Below, in pieces: positions 62,298 through 64,000 of a stretch of 64,000 bases of DNA. The notes below the pieces were generated by a model. It made no database searches, was not told where the DNA came from, and worked only from the letters and a program-made list of their open reading frames with translations. This DNA is from Paraburkholderia haematera (lineage in GTDB: Bacteria; Pseudomonadota; Gammaproteobacteria; Burkholderiales; Burkholderiaceae), in NCBI RefSeq assembly GCF_905220975.1, contig NZ_CAJNBK010000005.1, positions 310,001 through 374,000 of the forward strand. The letters run 5' to 3'. The position numbers and the translations under genes are program-made. Position 1 is the stretch's first letter, and each line of letters starts with the position of its first letter.

Positions 62298-63044
62298 GAA
62301 ACCGCATAACCGCTGTGTAGGCCTGACCGAGGTCGGGGAGCGCTTTCATCGCGACTGCGTTCGGCTAATCGGCGAGGCAGATGTGGCGGTTCAGCAAGCT
62401 CGAGCCGGACAGGATGCGCTGACTGGAACTTTGCGCGTGACGTCGACGGCGGAATGTGGCCTACGTTATGTCGTTTCCGCGATTGCCGAATTCAGCAGGG
62501 CGCCCCCGGCGTTGAGGATCGAATATTCGACATCGCAACATCACGCCGACCTTATCGCTGAGCGATTCGATCTTGCCGTTCGTCTTGGTGTTCTGCGTGA
62601 TTCGACTTTGCGCGCGGTGCCGATTCAACGCTTCTGTGCAGTGCCCGTGGCGACCCCAGCGTACCTTGCAACACGAGAGACCGTCGTCACGCCACGCGAC
62701 CTGGCGGGACTCGACTGGGTGGGACATGCCGGGTCACCGCACCGCTGACATGGACCGAGTCGCGAACCGGCAAGACGACGCAAACACCCCATTTCAAAGG
62801 GGCGCTCGAGGCGGATACCGCGGTCGCCGTGCAGACCCTGGTACTCGCAGGATGCGGTGCTGCAATCCTTCCCGACTGGCTTGTCGCAGACGACCTGCGT
62901 GAGCGGCGCTTGATACAGCTCGTGCCGGACTATTCGCTGCCGCAACAAGGGGTCTACGCGGTGTTTCCGGATGCGGCACACGTTCCCGCGAAAGTTCGAC
63001 GCTTTGTCGATTTCATGCGCGATTTCCCGGCGCGAATCGAGTAG
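62298..63044 (+). pseudogene. LysR-family regulator, N-terminally truncated and frameshifted
   Basis: Directly after the dehydrogenase the frame shows the LysR linker and effector domain (CVGLTEVGERFHRDCVRLI, GTLRVTSTAECG, AERFDLAVRLG), ends at a stop at 62746-62748, and the match resumes in another frame (from about 62736) through LAGCGAAILPDWLVADDL to a stop at 63044. The junction is a frameshift after the GHAG codons near 62730. The helix-turn-helix is missing and its space is occupied by the dehydrogenase gene. Each half is a fragment of one former gene. Confidence 0.8.
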
Positions 63045-63195
63045 GCGATCTGATGATCGCCGCGGGTGGTTTGAAAGGTCGGCGCGGGAACGTTTCAAGG
63101 AATTTTGGCGAGATAATCTCGCTCAGTTTTGAGCCGCCCGGCCAACGCCTCACGATTCGCGCTGCGCTACGACAAACGTCAATTCAAACCTCTCC

Positions 63196-64000
63196 ATGCA
63201 ACGACGCAGATTCTTCGAATCATTCGGCTTGTTAGCCGCCGGAGTTTTGTCAAAAGGTGCCGGCGCCACTTCGCCGGCAGCGGCACCTGTCGAACATCGT
63301 CCGTTCGCGCCGGACGGCGCGATGAGCGCTACCCAGGCAACGCGTCACTATCTAGGCCGTATCGAAGCGATCGACCGGCGTGGCCCGCGGTTGTGCAGCA
63401 TGATCGAGCTGAATCCCGATGCCATGCGGATCGCAGCAGCGATGGACGGCGAGCGCAGTAGCGGCAATCGTCGCGGCCCCTTGCATGGCGTGCCCGTCGT
63501 CATCAAGGACAACATTGCGACCGGCGACAGGATGGCAACAACGGCAGGTTCGCTTGCCCTCGACGGTGTTCGTGCAACCCGTGATGCCGACCTCGTGCGC
63601 CGCTTGCGTGAGGCGGGCGCGGTCATCATCGGCAAGACGAATTTGAGCGAATGGGCGAACATCCGCTCCACGCGCTCCACTAGCGGCTGGAGCGCACGTG
63701 GCGGTCTGACGCGCAATCCCTATGCGCTGGACCGGAATACGAGCGGATCGAGCTCCGGCTCCGCGGCTGCCGTCGCCGCGGGGTTGGCTGCCATGGCGAT
63801 CGGTACGGAAACAGACGGGTCGATTGTGTCTCCTGCTTCCATCTGCGGCGTGGTCGGTCTCAAGCCAACCGTCGGGCGGATCAGTCGTGACGGCATCATT
63901 CCGATTTCACACACGCAGGACACCCCCGGCCCGATTACCCGATCGGTCCGCGACGCGGCGCTGCTGCTTTCGGCGCTTGCCGGAATGGACCCGCGTGACC
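63196..64000 (+). CDS. Tat-exported amidase (amidase signature family), 5' part, cut by window end
   Basis: The frame from ATG 63196 is open to the last base (268 codons; a full enzyme is about 500). The start MQRRRFFESFGLLAAG is a twin-arginine signal peptide. The amidase signature is clear: Lys in VVIKDNIATGD, the Gly/Ser loop NTSGSSSGSAAAVAAGLA and the nucleophile Ser in GTETDGSIVSPASICGVVGLKP, the Ser-cisSer-Lys triad. It would hydrolyse an amide in the periplasm, perhaps releasing an amino acid for the nearby D-amino acid genes. No good ribosome-binding site precedes the ATG. A start further upstream cannot be excluded. Confidence 0.85.
   Translation, partial: MQRRRFFESFGLLAAGVLSKGAGATSPAAAPVEHRPFAPDGAMSATQATRHYLGRIEAIDRRGPRLCSMIELNPDAMRIAAAMDGERSSGNRRGPLHGVPVVIKDNIATGDRMATTAGSLALDGVRATRDADLVRRLREAGAVIIGKTNLSEWANIRSTRSTSGWSARGGLTRNPYALDRNTSGSSSGSAAAVAAGLAAMAIGTETDGSIVSPASICGVVGLKPTVGRISRDGIIPISHTQDTPGPITRSVRDAALLLSALAGMDPRD

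Overview
The window is GC-rich DNA, densely packed with catabolic genes and LysR/GntR/IclR/TetR-type regulators. The gene families (monomeric NADP-isocitrate dehydrogenase, a Kup and NRAMP pair, glucarate catabolism, CaiB/BaiF and HMG-CoA-lyase operons) point to a Burkholderiales chromosome, most likely Paraburkholderia or Burkholderia. That is an inference from gene content, not a database match. I saw no rRNA, tRNA, CRISPR array, insertion sequence or prophage.

Layout. 1-3.7 kb: 3' end of a monomeric isocitrate dehydrogenase gene, a small orphan protein, a DUF5672 protein, an alpha/beta hydrolase and a LysR relic. 3.7-9.7 kb: a minus-strand operon (acyl-CoA dehydrogenase, fused NDP-forming acyl-CoA synthetase, MFS transporter) with a divergent IclR regulator. 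9.7-13.8 kb: a LysR regulator facing a CitMHS transporter, an AtuA-family protein and its small partner. 13.75-18.7 kb: glucarate catabolism (FadR-type GntR, MFS permease, gudD, kdgD), followed by a DHA2 exporter at 18.8-20.4 kb whose promoter carries the same short motif found upstream of the glucarate operon. 20.7-25.3 kb: an NRAMP-related transporter with altered metal-site motifs and a roughly 500-base leader carrying a proline/acid-rich upstream ORF, a 26-residue membrane peptide, and Kup. 25.5-27.1 kb: a signal-peptide-less trypsin/PDZ protease gene followed by a LuxR protein with a degenerate receiver. 27.3-32.9 kb: two tandem metE paralogues and a divergent MetR-like regulator. 33.2-36.8 kb: a periplasmic binding protein translationally coupled to a CHASE-PAS-GGDEF-EAL protein. 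36.8-38 kb: ECF sigma, small membrane protein, ferredoxin. 38.2-43.6 kb: an MBL hydrolase/TetR pair, and a GAF-Fis regulator with a two-domain flavin monooxygenase.

43.8-49.9 kb is a single-direction operon (LysR, CoA-transferase, HMG-CoA-lyase family, VOC protein, 2-hydroxyacid dehydrogenase, MFS), probably for uptake, CoA activation and cleavage of a hydroxylated carboxylic acid. 50-58 kb holds a secreted small protein, an NmrA/LysR divergent pair and two large secreted proteins: a beta-propeller, and a clan-A-like glycosidase with a Pro-Thr linker of about 33 repeats. They are separated by an unassigned stretch of about 0.9 kb. 58.2-64 kb resembles a D-amino-acid utilisation locus: YheO/DauR-type regulator, ornithine-cyclodeaminase-family protein, ABC-type binding protein and DadA-type dehydrogenase around a perfect palindrome, followed by a broken LysR gene and a Tat-exported amidase cut by the window edge.

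Most promising for new biology are the NRAMP-related transporter with its leader peptide, the membrane micropeptide beside it, the protease/pseudo-receiver pair, and the binding-protein/c-di-GMP enzyme pair.
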